A program made the translations under genes and the position numbers. A stretch of 64,000 nucleotides of DNA from Cryptomeria japonica (Eukaryota > Streptophyta > Pinopsida > Cupressales > Cupressaceae): the NCBI RefSeq assembly GCF_030272615.1, contig NC_081405.1, positions 22,422,047 to 22,486,046 of the forward strand. Reading direction: 5' to 3'. Positions within the stretch are counted from its first letter, which is position 1; each line of letters begins with the position of its first letter. The notes below the pieces were generated by a model. That model ran no database searches, had not been told where the DNA came from, and worked only from the letters and a program-made list of their open reading frames with translations. Below are positions 32,055-42,996 of this stretch, piece by piece.

Positions 32055-32489
32055 TTGTTGAGGGTCAAACCTCATAAGAGTTTGATCTCTTTTGGAAAGT
32101 CTTCCAAGTTTGCACCTAGATATGTGGGGCCCTTTGACATATTGGAAGTGATCAACCCATTTTCCTATAGACTCACTCTACCACCTACTCTTGCTCGGAT
32201 GTGCAATGTATTTCATGTTTCTTTGCTTAAACCATATCACCCTGATGCTTCTCACATTATTGATTGGCACACCTTACATGTGTAGGATCTGAGGGTGGTG
32301 CTAGTGGAGCCCACTCAAGTTACTGATAGATGCATGATTAGATTTCCCAATAGGGATATTGTGCAACATAAGGTCCAATGGGACCAATATTTTATGGATA
32401 GTACCATGTGGGAGAATACTAAGGATATTGAGTGTTCTTTTCCACACAATATCTTAGACACATTTTATATATACTTGGGAGAATACTAA
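32055..32489 (+). pseudogene. Integrase C-terminus and chromodomain remnant
   Basis: The GPY-type block ([20 protein letters not shown]) is followed by [17 protein letters not shown] and, after one stop at 32283, a chromodomain-like end (NRDIVQHKVQWDQ, then STMWENTKDI). A chromodomain at this place defines the chromovirus branch and directs insertion to heterochromatin (established). It is the best-preserved part of this element. Confidence 0.78.
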
Positions 32490-32538
32490 GGATATTGAGT
32501 AATAAATCAAGACAACATTTCTTCCTAGTGGGGAAGGA

Positions 32539-32851
32539 TGTCACAAGCCCAAATTTTATCATACATAATTATTATTAATATTTTGGACATAATATGACAT
32601 AAGTACAATAGTTATTAATATGTTGACTAGGAAATTTATATTTATTTACATTTAAATTTATGAATTAGTTAATCATTATATTTATTTAGAAATGCATGGA
32701 ATTTTGATGATGATGATTTTTTTTTTTTGTATATTGACATATTTGTAAAAATTGAGTTTCTTGAGTTGATTACAGGTGTGAAGACAACAATATGATCCAG
32801 GTAGGGCTTACCTAGACTTCTGGAAGTGGATGATGTGATGGAATGATATTT
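32539..32851 (+). repeat. Start of the chromovirus 3' LTR, interrupted
   Basis: After the purine run GTGGGGAAGGA the sequence TGTCACAAGCCC begins what should be the 3' LTR. It is cut at 32852 by the next element. Its continuation may lie beyond 44975 but I see no matching 5' LTR to test this. Confidence 0.5.
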
Positions 32852-34811
32852 TGTCACAAAAGTTGAACCCGCTTGATGAACAACCTTGATCATCAACTCT
32901 GTGCAACATCAAAACAACCTCCCAAGTGTGGTTCTTGTAGAAGTGAGGCTGAGTCTCTAGAGAAGGCCACCTTCCTCTTCAATTTGATGCAATAGGACCT
33001 AATCTAATGATTCTAACAAGGAAAAAGGGAGAAAGAGGGAATTCCTAAAAGAGGGGAAATGGTTTGCATCTAGATGGAATATTAATCTTCTTACCTATAA
33101 CTGTACAAGACATTAACAAAACTTGTCCAAGGTATACACAAGATTCTATCTAAATCAGCTATCTAAGAAAAGATGAAGGTTGGGGTTCTTGTGAGATACA
33201 AAGGGAGCTGACAATTAGCTCACAAATTGCATTCAAAGATGGATTCAACACAATCATTTATGATTGAGAAAACTAAAAGAGATGCATTCATAAAAGGAGG
33301 CAATAATTCACACAGATTTGAATGAACTGAATCTAGGTAAAATAGACAAGCTTTATTAATGTAGGGAAAAGGAAAATTTACAAATGTAGAAGAGCATAGT
33401 TTTTTGCAAAAGAAAAGAGAGAAGATAGATCTTAAGGAAAATATACAAAAAATTCCTTTATGGCCGAGGCATAACTCAAGATTGAAAACCATAGCTAGAA
33501 ACCCTAACCCTCTTAGGGTTAGGTTACCAAAAATTAGAGGAGGAGATGATCAGATCGACAAGATGGTTTGATGGTGTGCAATAACCCTCTGCAAATGGTC
33601 ATCCTTTCTGAAAGAGGCAAAAAGGGCTACAAGATAAGACATCTTTGTGATAGATGCATCATGGCAGCACTGTAGAGGCATGAAAGTCTCAAAAATGTAT
33701 TGAATGGGCATGGGCGACATCTAGAAATGACCTAAAGAAGTCACCCTTGGAGTAATGACAAGAAAATCCAATGGTTGAATGCAGAAAGGATTCGATTTGG
33801 GGTGCCGACTGAGTTGAAAAAATGTCTCGACCATCGGGTCAACAACCACCTCCTGTAGAACAATTGAATTCCAATGACCATTGAGAAAATTGAATTTCAA
33901 CTATCAATTGAGAGATATTGCACGCAGATGGATGCATGAGATCTCACCACATAAGCATCCAAAAGAGCCCAATAGAGGATTTAAACACAACCATCCAATC
34001 AAAGATTAAGTGATCATCAATAGTGGAGAAAGGTCAATCCCATTATGTCTCGCATTTCGTTGAGACCAACATTTCAGGAAGACCCAAAAAGCATCCTTCG
34101 GCATTGCGAAATTGTCTTAGTAGAGCATCTTCATTTAATCATGTAATTACACATCTAATCCATGTCATTGATCCCATCAAAGTGACTATCATTTATCTCA
34201 TTTAGAAGTTGAGGTTATGGGACCAATATCCTTGTTATGTGGTTCAACTTCCTATGTGTTCATGTTGTTATTGGTCTAGGTGTGTGTCATTATCCATTGT
34301 GGGTCCTACATGCCACATCATCAACGATGTTGCAAAGTTATCTTTATCATGCATATCATACAACTCTTATAACCATTGATCTGGGCAGAGTTGCACGGTG
34401 AATATGGAGCCTTTAGGTCATAAAGGAGCACAAGAAAAGGTTAGGCCCACCATTGCATATCGCGTTGTCATGCAAAAATGGAAGGTTGAAACAAGGAACA
34501 AAAGAGGAAGTGTTCTGGTTTAATGTGATAACGTGATAACACTCTCTACAAACCCATAGTGGGTGAAAAGGGGAACCGTCTGCCAACAACCCTATTGGCC
34601 TTAATAATCCGGTAAGCTTAAGTGAAAGTGACCGCCCTTGCTAGTCAACTCAAAAATAGAACAAGGAGCTCGAAAAGGAAAAAAGGTCCCTCTGTAGATT
34701 ATCAACAAGGAATGCACATAACATGAAGGTTATGCAGTTTCTCATAGCACGCAAGTTATGCAGAAAAACTTTTCTCAGATTGGATCTTAAGTTGATAGAA
34801 AAAGGTCAATA
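32852..34811 (-). repeat. 3' LTR of the old gypsy element
   Basis: Starts TGTCACAAAAG (+ strand) and ends GGTCAATA, where the partner LTR has GGTCAACA. It contains a 9-bp palindrome CCTAACCCT/AGGGTTAGG at about 33504-33524. Confidence 0.85.
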
Positions 34812-35803
34812 TTTTGGCAACTTAGAGGGGATGAAAATCCTACTTGGCACAGGATCAGTAGCCTTATAAATTTCATTGGTCAATGAGTCAAAAAAGAAAA
34901 CAAAGAAGGAACTCCTCACTGCATCCTACAAAATTTTCAAAATTTGCCATTCTGGGGGAATGACCTATGCTCAAGCACTTCATGGAAAACTAAAAAAAAC
35001 ACTTACTAAAGGTTACAATATTGAAACTCAGAGGAAATGAAAGCCTTTTCCTATGTCAAAATTGATTCTCCTGAAGGAGCCAATCTCCCTCATATCATGG
35101 TTGTAGTCACCAGCTAGCTACAAAAATTGAAGTATCCGACATGCATACATCAAAATATGCATGTTGCTAATGTGGTGAAAATAAAACTCACCTGTTTCTT
35201 TGCTACTATAGGAGATCCACACAAAGTAGGTCTCTGAAGCACATGGAAGTGCATCAAATACATACTCAACAACAAAGGGATGATGCATAAAGGGTAGGTC
35301 AAAATCAGATTTAACACTGCTATTACAGTTGTCCTACTCTTGGTATGAGTTGAAACCAAAAGAAAAGGCTTCAAACTCACATGGGGATGACAAGCATACT
35401 ATACCCCTATCTTGATCTGCTTAAGGGGACTCCTCTGACATATCAAAGTGGAAAATTTGAAGCTCAGGTACACTATCAAGTTGAGCAACCAGAAGAATAA
35501 CTGCATGGTCAACATGTTGCTACTCAACATCTTCAAACTTGGTATGTTGGTCCCAAGTAAAACATTCAAACTTAGGCACCTCATCCCTAATGCCAAAAGA
35601 AACATCTTCACACTGAATGAATACCTCATATTCAAAATTGTCATGATTAGGGATAGGGGAGAACCATCATACATCATAATCACATGTGTTGATATCTATC
35701 TCATCAGCACCTGTCTCAGGTTCATGAGACACTTTACACAAGATCTAAAATCTTTAGGTTGTCTCTCTATTTTTATGTTTTCTTCCTTCAGGTTAATGGC
35801 CTC

Positions 35804-36382
35804 CTACAAGTCTTTGTCTTCCTTTGTGATACTGGGGATAGGGGTTTCTTCATCATGGATGCAAAAGGTGCCAAGGTCTAGTCTATTGACCTCATCAGTT
35901 AGGTCAAATAGAAAAGCATTTGTCCACTCATCCAGTAGGCAATCAGGAACCTCCTCCAACTCAATTGCAGGCTCCCTAATAAACACATCCTCATTCTCCT
36001 CATGGAAGGAGCAATTCATCTCTATGGGGATTGGGATGTAGGGCTCAATATGGTTTAAGGCAAAAGACTTTGCCTTCATGATCACCTTGGTGCCATACCT
36101 TATTCTTAAAAACATATGAGACCAATTAAATAATAGGTAGCCACCGATCCTAGCAGTGAATTCCCTTGACAAACAAATGGCAAAGTGAACAGGGAGATCA
36201 ATAACTAAAATATCTTGTAGTACACTACAACCAGGGAAAGGATACAAGGTCAAATTTAAATCCTTTATGACCCCAATTGCCTAAATTGTTCTGCCATCAA
36301 GCTGCACAACTCCTTTGTTCACAGGCTCATATTTGATGCATAGGTAGTTAGCCACTACCTTGGGCATAACTGAGCTACTATT
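35804..36382 (-). pseudogene. Gypsy protease, C-terminal half, split by an insertion
   Basis: Reading leftward from 36382: SSSVMPKVVAN, then KYEPVNKGVVQLDGRTI, one stop, and ILVIDLPVHFAICLSREFTA and IGGYLLFNWSHM, the second half of a plant gypsy aspartic protease. The acidic tail (ELEEVPDCLLDEW) goes on after a frameshift to about 35460. It joins the N-terminal half at 40907-41148 if the 36383-40906 insertion is removed. Confidence 0.8.
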
Positions 36383-36429
36383 TGTGAGGCCCTACCCCGA
36401 CTCATCCTAGCATTTCTGTTATTTTCATG

Positions 36430-36655
36430 ATGAGACTATTATGGATGCTTTATTTTTATGCATTATGGATTTAGAACTTATATGATTCCATGACTTGGAT
36501 AACATTGAGACTATTATGGATGCTTTATTTTTATGCATTATGGATTTAGAACGTATACGATTCCATGATTTGGATAACATTGATGTATATTGATGCTTCA
36601 TTTTATGCATTATGGATATGAAACTTTATATGATTCTAGAATAGGATGACTTTGA
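36430..36655. repeat. Three copies of a 75-base tandem repeat
   Basis: Units share TTATGCATTATGGAT, TAGAAC and TATGATTCCATGA. The first two copies (from 36430 and 36506) are nearly identical and the third is diverged. Confidence 0.8.
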
Positions 36656-39600
36656 GATAATGTATGTCATTATTGGATTTGCAGGACTTTATTATGATGA
36701 TAGAAATAGGATGCATATATTATGAATGGATCAAATTATGAGGATTATGATAATTGCTTATGTGGATTAATTGGGATATATGAGATATTGATTTATTACT
36801 GTCAATTGTATGTAGAGTGTTTGATGTGTATTCAAATTCATGTGTTTATATTATATGAGGTTATTTGGAATTATTAATGTGTAAATTGAGATGCGCAGGA
36901 AAATTATCCATGTGACCATGGAAATATTATGGAGAACCAAACCTAGACCTATGTACGTTTGTAAAGCCAGGGGTTGTCTATTTGGAGAGACAACACCCTG
37001 TTTGTATCGTAGTTTATTTGTGAAAGTAAATGTTGCATGTGTGTTGAATTGAATTTAATAACTTGTGTAAATCCAACAAGAGACAAATTCCATGTGTAAT
37101 TTTGTAATGTATTTTATTGTGTCACTTGACACATGTGCTGATTAGTGTCATTGATTTTGACTTGTCTCTTGGAGGGAGTTTGTTTCTACCAAAGCCCATT
37201 CCAAACATTTGAGTGTGGTCTCAAATTTGCCTTGGGTAGGGAGTCTTGGGAGTGGTCAACTCAGGTTTGACCCGTAGGTTAACTTCAGTTGGGTTTCTAA
37301 GGGGTCAAATGGACTCCTAGGGTTAGTTTTAGGGCTTTTCCAAAGGTCCAAAGGGTATACCTATGGGTTAGGGGTATTTTTAAGCATGTGACTACTCCCA
37401 TGTGACTTTTTAGTCACCTCAAAAAGTGGTTTTTCCAAGGTGAGCGAAAATTCAACTTAGAAGGTCCCTCCTAGGATAGACAACCTTCCTTTTTGATGTC
37501 AGACTCTCTTCCCCATCCTCTCTTACCTTTTCTCTTTCCAGTTTTAGCAACATGTAAGAGGTTAGGAAGACCAACCAATGAGAACTCTCACTCTATCCAA
37601 GGGGTTGGGAAGAGTGAAAGAGGCCTTCTTAGGCAAGGATTAGGGATTTAGTGAGTTAATCACCCACTCTCCATTGTTGGAGATTATGCAATTTTGAGAA
37701 GAATAGTAGTAGGATAGAATTTTGGCCAAGTGTTGGTGAAAAGATTGTGTGGATTTGGGTTGCTCATCCCCAACTAGATCTAGCAAAACCTTTGGGCAGA
37801 TTAAGGTTGGTTCTTACTCTCTTTTTGTTTATGTTGCATATGTATGTTTGAAGAAATGCTTGTATGAAAGAGTTGTTTATTTGTATTTTACTTTGTGAAA
37901 GAATATGTGACTTCCCCTTCATTTATTTTATGCATTTTCTTGTATTGGGAGTATCCAAGGCCTTCTACTCTTGGGAGAGTAGAATGGTCTTGGGGTGGAA
38001 GAAGTTTAATAGCCTTGGGTGAGAGGCTCTCATTAAGAGAGTGATCTGAAGGGTGTTGTTTTGTGACCCTTGCTGCATAGCCTTGTTTATACATTTGGGG
38101 GTGATAAGGAGAGATGATATGGCTTGTATGCCTTTGGTGGCATAAGGATGTGGGGATGGACTTGTGTTGTATTTGGTTGCCATGAGGTGCCTTGAGATGT
38201 TCCATGCTTGCAGTCTCCCCAATGGCATTTGGTCCACTTCCACCCTTTGAAAATCATCACAATTTATGGTGAAGTGTAGCCTTGGTTGGGAAAGTGTTTG
38301 TTGTGTGTTTATCCCTTGTTTGTTGTGTTTGTATGTGTGTAACCCGTCTAGTTCTTGGTTCTCCAAGCTTGGGGGTGGCTTCTAGTAAGCCTAGGTTGGA
38401 AGGTGAGCACTCCATGGTCAAACCTTATGTTTTTATTTGGAGGTTGCTTGGGAAGAAAAAGCTAAAGAAAGCTAGGAGTTGCTGGTTTTTATTTGACTTG
38501 TAGAAAAGTTTGGGAAGGGAATATTGTATTTCATTTGCAGCAATGTAAAAAGGAAAGTTATATGTTGTATTTATTTTTTAAAAAAATAGAGGAAGTGCAT
38601 TCATTTTTATTTCAAGTCCTCATTTAATGGAAATGAGAGACTAGTTGGGTATCACATCCTTTTGTAATATTGACTACTTTGCATTCTATATGCTTTAAAA
38701 AGAAATGTATTTTCCTATTAAGTTATTTTTGCGAAAAAAAAAGGTGTTATTTAAGGATTAAGTTCCTATAGTTGTTGAAATAAAATATTTCTTGCATTCT
38801 TATTAATGGAAAAATAAAAGTCTATTCTTTCTACTATGCATAGTGAAAATAGTGTAGATAATTAAATTAGCATAACATGTGAGTTATTAAGCCGAGAATG
38901 ATCTCTTAGTCATATTAGTTTAGCTCCAAAATGCATACATAGTTACCTTTACTTAATATGAACTCTATGTTGTATTTAACTTGAAAAAAAAAAGATGGTT
39001 TTTAAATGATATTTTAGTTTTATTAATGCTGTTGTAGTTTAGTTAGTTCTGTCATTTCCTCTTTTATTTACTACAGAAAATAAATTTAAAGTAATAGCCT
39101 ATTTCTAAAGTTAGCATCTAGACTTAGTAAAAGAAAGAAATACATTAGAGCCTCCTGTTAGTGTTGATTTAAAAAAAAAAAAGGAAATATACAGAATGCT
39201 TTAAACAATAAACAAATATAGTATTTCCCTCTATTGCTAGGTTTAATGTGGTAGGGAAATAATTAGTTTTTGTTTGGTATTAAAAAGAAAATAAGGACAA
39301 AATTTTAAAGCTCACCTATTAACATATTAGAAAAATGAGTATTGCATCTAATATCTTGTTGTATAAAAATTATTAATTTCTGCATGTTATAAAAAGACTT
39401 CAAAAAAAATAAAAAAAATAAAACTATATATTCCTTTTTAAATTGTCACCCTATGAAAACTTATTCCTTGGATTAAATATTAAGCATAGAAAGCATATAT
39501 ATAAATATAAATATATATAAGCATATATATATATATATATATCTGTGTGTGTGTGTGTGTGTGTGTGTGTTCATGTATTTATGTATAATGTATTTATGCA

Positions 39601-39663
39601 CTCTATTTTTTTTTAAATAAAAATATTTAAAAAAAAAAGAATTAAAAAAAATAATAAATTTAA

Positions 39664-40030
39664 CCCCCCCACCGAGGGTCCCAGGGAGCCGAGCTCCACG
39701 CAGAGCCCCTTGGCGGGCCGAGCCCCATAGAGGCGCCGACAGCGCCACTATGGGACGTGACCTGCAAGGGCGACCTTGGCTGCCACTGCAAGTCATGCCC
39801 TGCAAGGATGCCGTAGCGCCACTGTGGGCCACGCCCCGTAGTGGCGTCTCGACACCGCTGTGGGAGGCCCCGCCTTCCCCTGCACTCCCCTGTTATTAAG
39901 CCACCACCCTCTGCTCAAACTCCCCTCCAATGCGGCCCTGCGGAAATAGAAAACGCCGCCACTATTAGATGGAGCAGCCATCGGAAATGGCCCGCCGCCT
40001 CCTCCCTCTTCGGCCCTACAACAAAATCAA
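39664..40030. other. GC-rich block inside the nested insertion
   Basis: About 370 bases of high GC in an AT-rich element. The word CGCCACTRTGGG recurs, and CGCCACT/AGTGGCG arms at about 39816-39846 form a hairpin. ORFs across it (about 60-120 codons) have no recognisable protein pattern. Confidence 0.5.
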
Positions 40031-40332
40031 TAAGCTCGGCCTAACCCAAACCCAAAAATTCGGGTTAGGGAAGGATATGATGTTAACAAAAAATAATAAT
40101 AAGATGATAAAAAAAAGAGTATAAGATTAGGGTTGCTACACCAAAAACATATATGCAACCCTAACCTAATTCGAGTTAGGGTTAGCATAAAGACCTTTTA
40201 GATTCCTTTTAAAAGAAATAAAAAAAAAGGGGGGGAATTCCCATTCGAATTTTGAATAGGATTTTCCCCATCCCTTTAACTTAATAATATGTGTTAGTTG
40301 TTTTTTTTTAATAAAGAAACCCTATATCCTTC

Positions 40333-40376
<44 letters not shown>

Positions 40377-40906
40377 ACGTGTAATATCTAATCTTAGGTT
40401 AATTAATTGGCGTTCATATTTCATATGTATGTATAGACATTTAAATATGATGCCTTAAATTTTAAACTCTTTTGGAGATTAACCTTTAGGGATTTATAAT
40501 GACGTTTGTAAGTCATGATGGCCCTTTAATTGAGTTGTTAGGCACATTTTAATTAATGTTAATTTTGCATAATAGGTTTTAAAATCTAAGTGTTAGGACT
40601 CATTAATTTATTTCCTAGCAATTAAAAGGCTATTGGAGATTAATTATATCTCTTGTCAATTTAATTTTTGAGCCTTTGTTTAAATGAGTTAATTATTTAT
40701 TAATTGAGGAGATAATAATAACTCCTTTGGAGAAACAATATCCCGCTTTTAAATATTTTTCACCAAATTGATTTAGTTATTAGATTAGTTCAAAACATAG
40801 TTAAGACTAAACTTGTTATTGCATTATTTTAGCAAATTTAGTTTTATTAGGTTAAGTTTTTAAAAAAAAAATTATTCTGTTTGTGCCCAAAAGTTTGGAC
40901 ATGACA

Positions 40907-41148
40907 CTATCCCCACTATCTATCATACAATTATGAGCATGTTTATCTCCTATGATTAATAATAAATAAAAAGAGGGAGGCTTACTGATTTTTCTTGGAT
41001 TCTCTACCTCTACAGGTGGCACCAAGCTTGTAGGCATTGAAGAACTACAATTTTTATAGGTATCCATTGCAACATTGATTTCCATCAAGGCCTTTTTGAA
41101 GTTGGTCTCTCTAAGATGGGATAGAAAGAGCATCCCATATAGATACAT
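40907..41148 (-). pseudogene. Gypsy protease, N-terminal half
   Basis: MYLYGMLFLSHLRETNFKKA leads to KISKPPSFYLLLIIGD and HNCMIDSGDSVM. The last is the active-site region: Asp-Ser-Gly is present, then the frame runs into the nested insertion at 40906. It is the upstream half of the gene whose remainder is at 35804-36382. Confidence 0.8.
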
Positions 41149-41423
41149 TGAAGTTGGCCCTCTTCATTTGTTCAATGATATTAAATGGAGCAATGGCCTT
41201 AACAGAGACCTTAGCAGAAACAATATCAAGCTTTGATATTATAGGAGCCTTAGGTGGCTCTCCCTTCTTGACTTTTTATGTCAAGTCTTGTTCTTTGTTT
41301 GGGGCAGTCACCCTGTCTGATCTCTTTGGCATTGAAGATTGCATGGTAGCCTATGAGGTTTGGGTTGTTGGGGTAGAAGTTGCATCACTACAAAAGCCCT
41401 CTTTTTTGACCTTGTATTGCTAG

Positions 41424-42539
41424 CCACATTGTCACAAGTTGTTTGATTTACTCCACAAAAATCAGCTTCCTGCCAATTTATGAAAGTGGAATCTGCTTGT
41501 GAATGGTTTGGACAACCACCAAATTTTTGTTATCCCAATGTTTTTGGTTCATTTTGTGCCACCAAGGCCTAAGATAACTCACCATTCTAGCATGCGGCCT
41601 GATTATGTGGTTGATTGCATTGATTGTACCATTATTGCTCTTGAACAAGATTGTTCTGTATTGGCACTATAGTTTTTGAGGCACTTGTAGTAGTTGGATT
41701 CAAGCTATTCAAGGGCCTAGCATTTGTCCATTGGTTTTTCCCTTGAAAGTTGGATCTTTGGTGCTTATAGTTTTTATTTTGTGGTTGGTAGGGCTTATTG
41801 TCCTAGGACTACTACCTCTTGACTGAAACCAATTCATTTCTGAACCCCTGCAACTACTGGCACATTTTTACATTGAAGCCTCCATAGAATCCCCAAGCTC
41901 TTGAATCTCAGAAGGTGGAGGAGGTGCAAGTGTGAGCAAATGACTTGTTGATGCTAGTGGAATAGGAGCAAAAACATGTTGTTGAATAGGAGCCTATGAA
42001 AATAGGGGCATTGGAGGCCTAGGGGACAACTTCTCAGCCTATATTAGACAGTTTTCTTCCCTTATGGCAGTATCATATGCGCCTAGAATGCTATTTCCTC
42101 CCATAGATTGAATCATAGCAACAATATCACAGTTTAAAGCCTTAAGAAAATATAAAAACACATGGTTTGATGAAGGATTTACTAATGATGGGATTATATC
42201 CCATGTCTTTTGAAACTTATAGTTAAAATCACCCATGAATTCATGGGGTCCTCTTTTGATTGTAGTTAGCTGCTCCATAAGTGACAAATGGTCACTTTTG
42301 TCCTCAAAATGCTTGCACAAATGCTCTCCTAATTCATCACAGTTATGGATTGTACCAGGAGTCAACCCTCTATACCATTGAAGGGCTTTCCCTTTGAAAG
42401 AAGAGGCAAGAGGCCTCGTTGCCATGTTGTCTTTCGTAACATAAAAAATAATGTAGATGCTAGACACATCTTGAATGTGTTCCTCAAGGGAGGTAGATGT
42501 CTCTCCTATGAAATATGAAATAACCTTCAACGCTGCCAC
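41424..42539 (-). pseudogene. Gypsy gag (capsid), decayed C-terminus
   Basis: The ATG at 42539 opens 166 codons of a retrotransposon gag domain: YFIGETSTSLEEHIQDVSSI, the core MATRPLASSFKGKALQWYRG, LGEHLCKHFEDK and LMEQLTTIKRG. After TAG at 42039 the sense continues leftward in broken frames, rich in Pro, Gln and Asn, with an incomplete Cys/His segment, toward the protease half at 40907-41148. Gag forms the particle shell. This copy is inactive. Confidence 0.85.
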
Positions 42540-42970
42540 TAGAATATATTATTCTTTTGGGCAAGAACTAAGGGGTTGCTGCCATTCAAGGTGACAAAGG
42601 TGTGTGCTCTAAGAACTGCCATGGGAAATAGTGGCCTATTGATATGAATGGCAAGGCCTCTAGGCTGAAAACCTTATAACCGTAGGGGTATAGAGAGACC
42701 TTAGGGGTGTGGATGTTTCTATTTGGGTTCCCTTGATAAGTGACAAAGAATGCCTATCCCTTCTATTCCTATAATTTGAATCAAGAAGCTAGATAAATTG
42801 AAAATTACATCTTGATGATGATCTGGTTTGTATTGTTGGCATAAAGTTGTACCAGTATCACCAAGAGTCTGAATTTGTCCTTAGAGTCACCAAGTGCTTG
42901 AATTGATTGCCTCCAAAGGCAGGGATGCTAAGAGTAGAAATAAATCCTTAGCATGAATATTGAAATAGTT

Positions 42971-42988
42971 GTCACACTAGGCATGCCA
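42971..42988 (-). other. Primer-binding site of the old gypsy element
   Basis: On the - strand TGGCATGCCTAGTGTGAC lies eight bases inside the LTR. It matches 14 of 18 bases of the Tat site at 4652, with differences that are mostly transitions. Confidence 0.65.
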
Positions 42989-42996
42989 AAAATCAT

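Larger units (their letters stand above)
36383..40906. mobile_element. Nested 4.5-kb insertion, probable solo LTR
   Basis: Begins TGTGAGGCCC and ends GGACATGACA, flanked by CTATT (36378-36382) and CTATC (40907-40911), a 5-bp target duplication with one change. It splits a protease gene exactly between the DSG motif and the following serine-rich loop. There is no internal LTR pair and no coding region in 4,524 bp, so a solo LTR of a long-LTR gypsy family is the simplest reading. An unclassified non-coding element is the alternative. Inside: a 75-base tandem repeat (36430-36655), a GC-rich block (39664-40030) and two GT arrays (39544-39570, 40341-40375). Confidence 0.6.

Noticed and set aside
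32852-34811. Reading the old gypsy LTR as a + strand 5' LTR with a primer site at 34814
   Set aside because: The TTTTGGCAACTTAGAGGGG stretch is suggestive, but gag, protease and the better primer site at 42988 all read on the - strand.
35399-36041. + strand ORF of 197 codons at 35448-36041
   Set aside because: Antisense of the gypsy protease and its acidic tail, which carry recognisable motifs on the - strand.
37888-38366. - strand ORFs of 105 and 133 codons in the nested insertion
   Set aside because: No domain and no codon-bias change; consistent with chance in non-coding LTR sequence.
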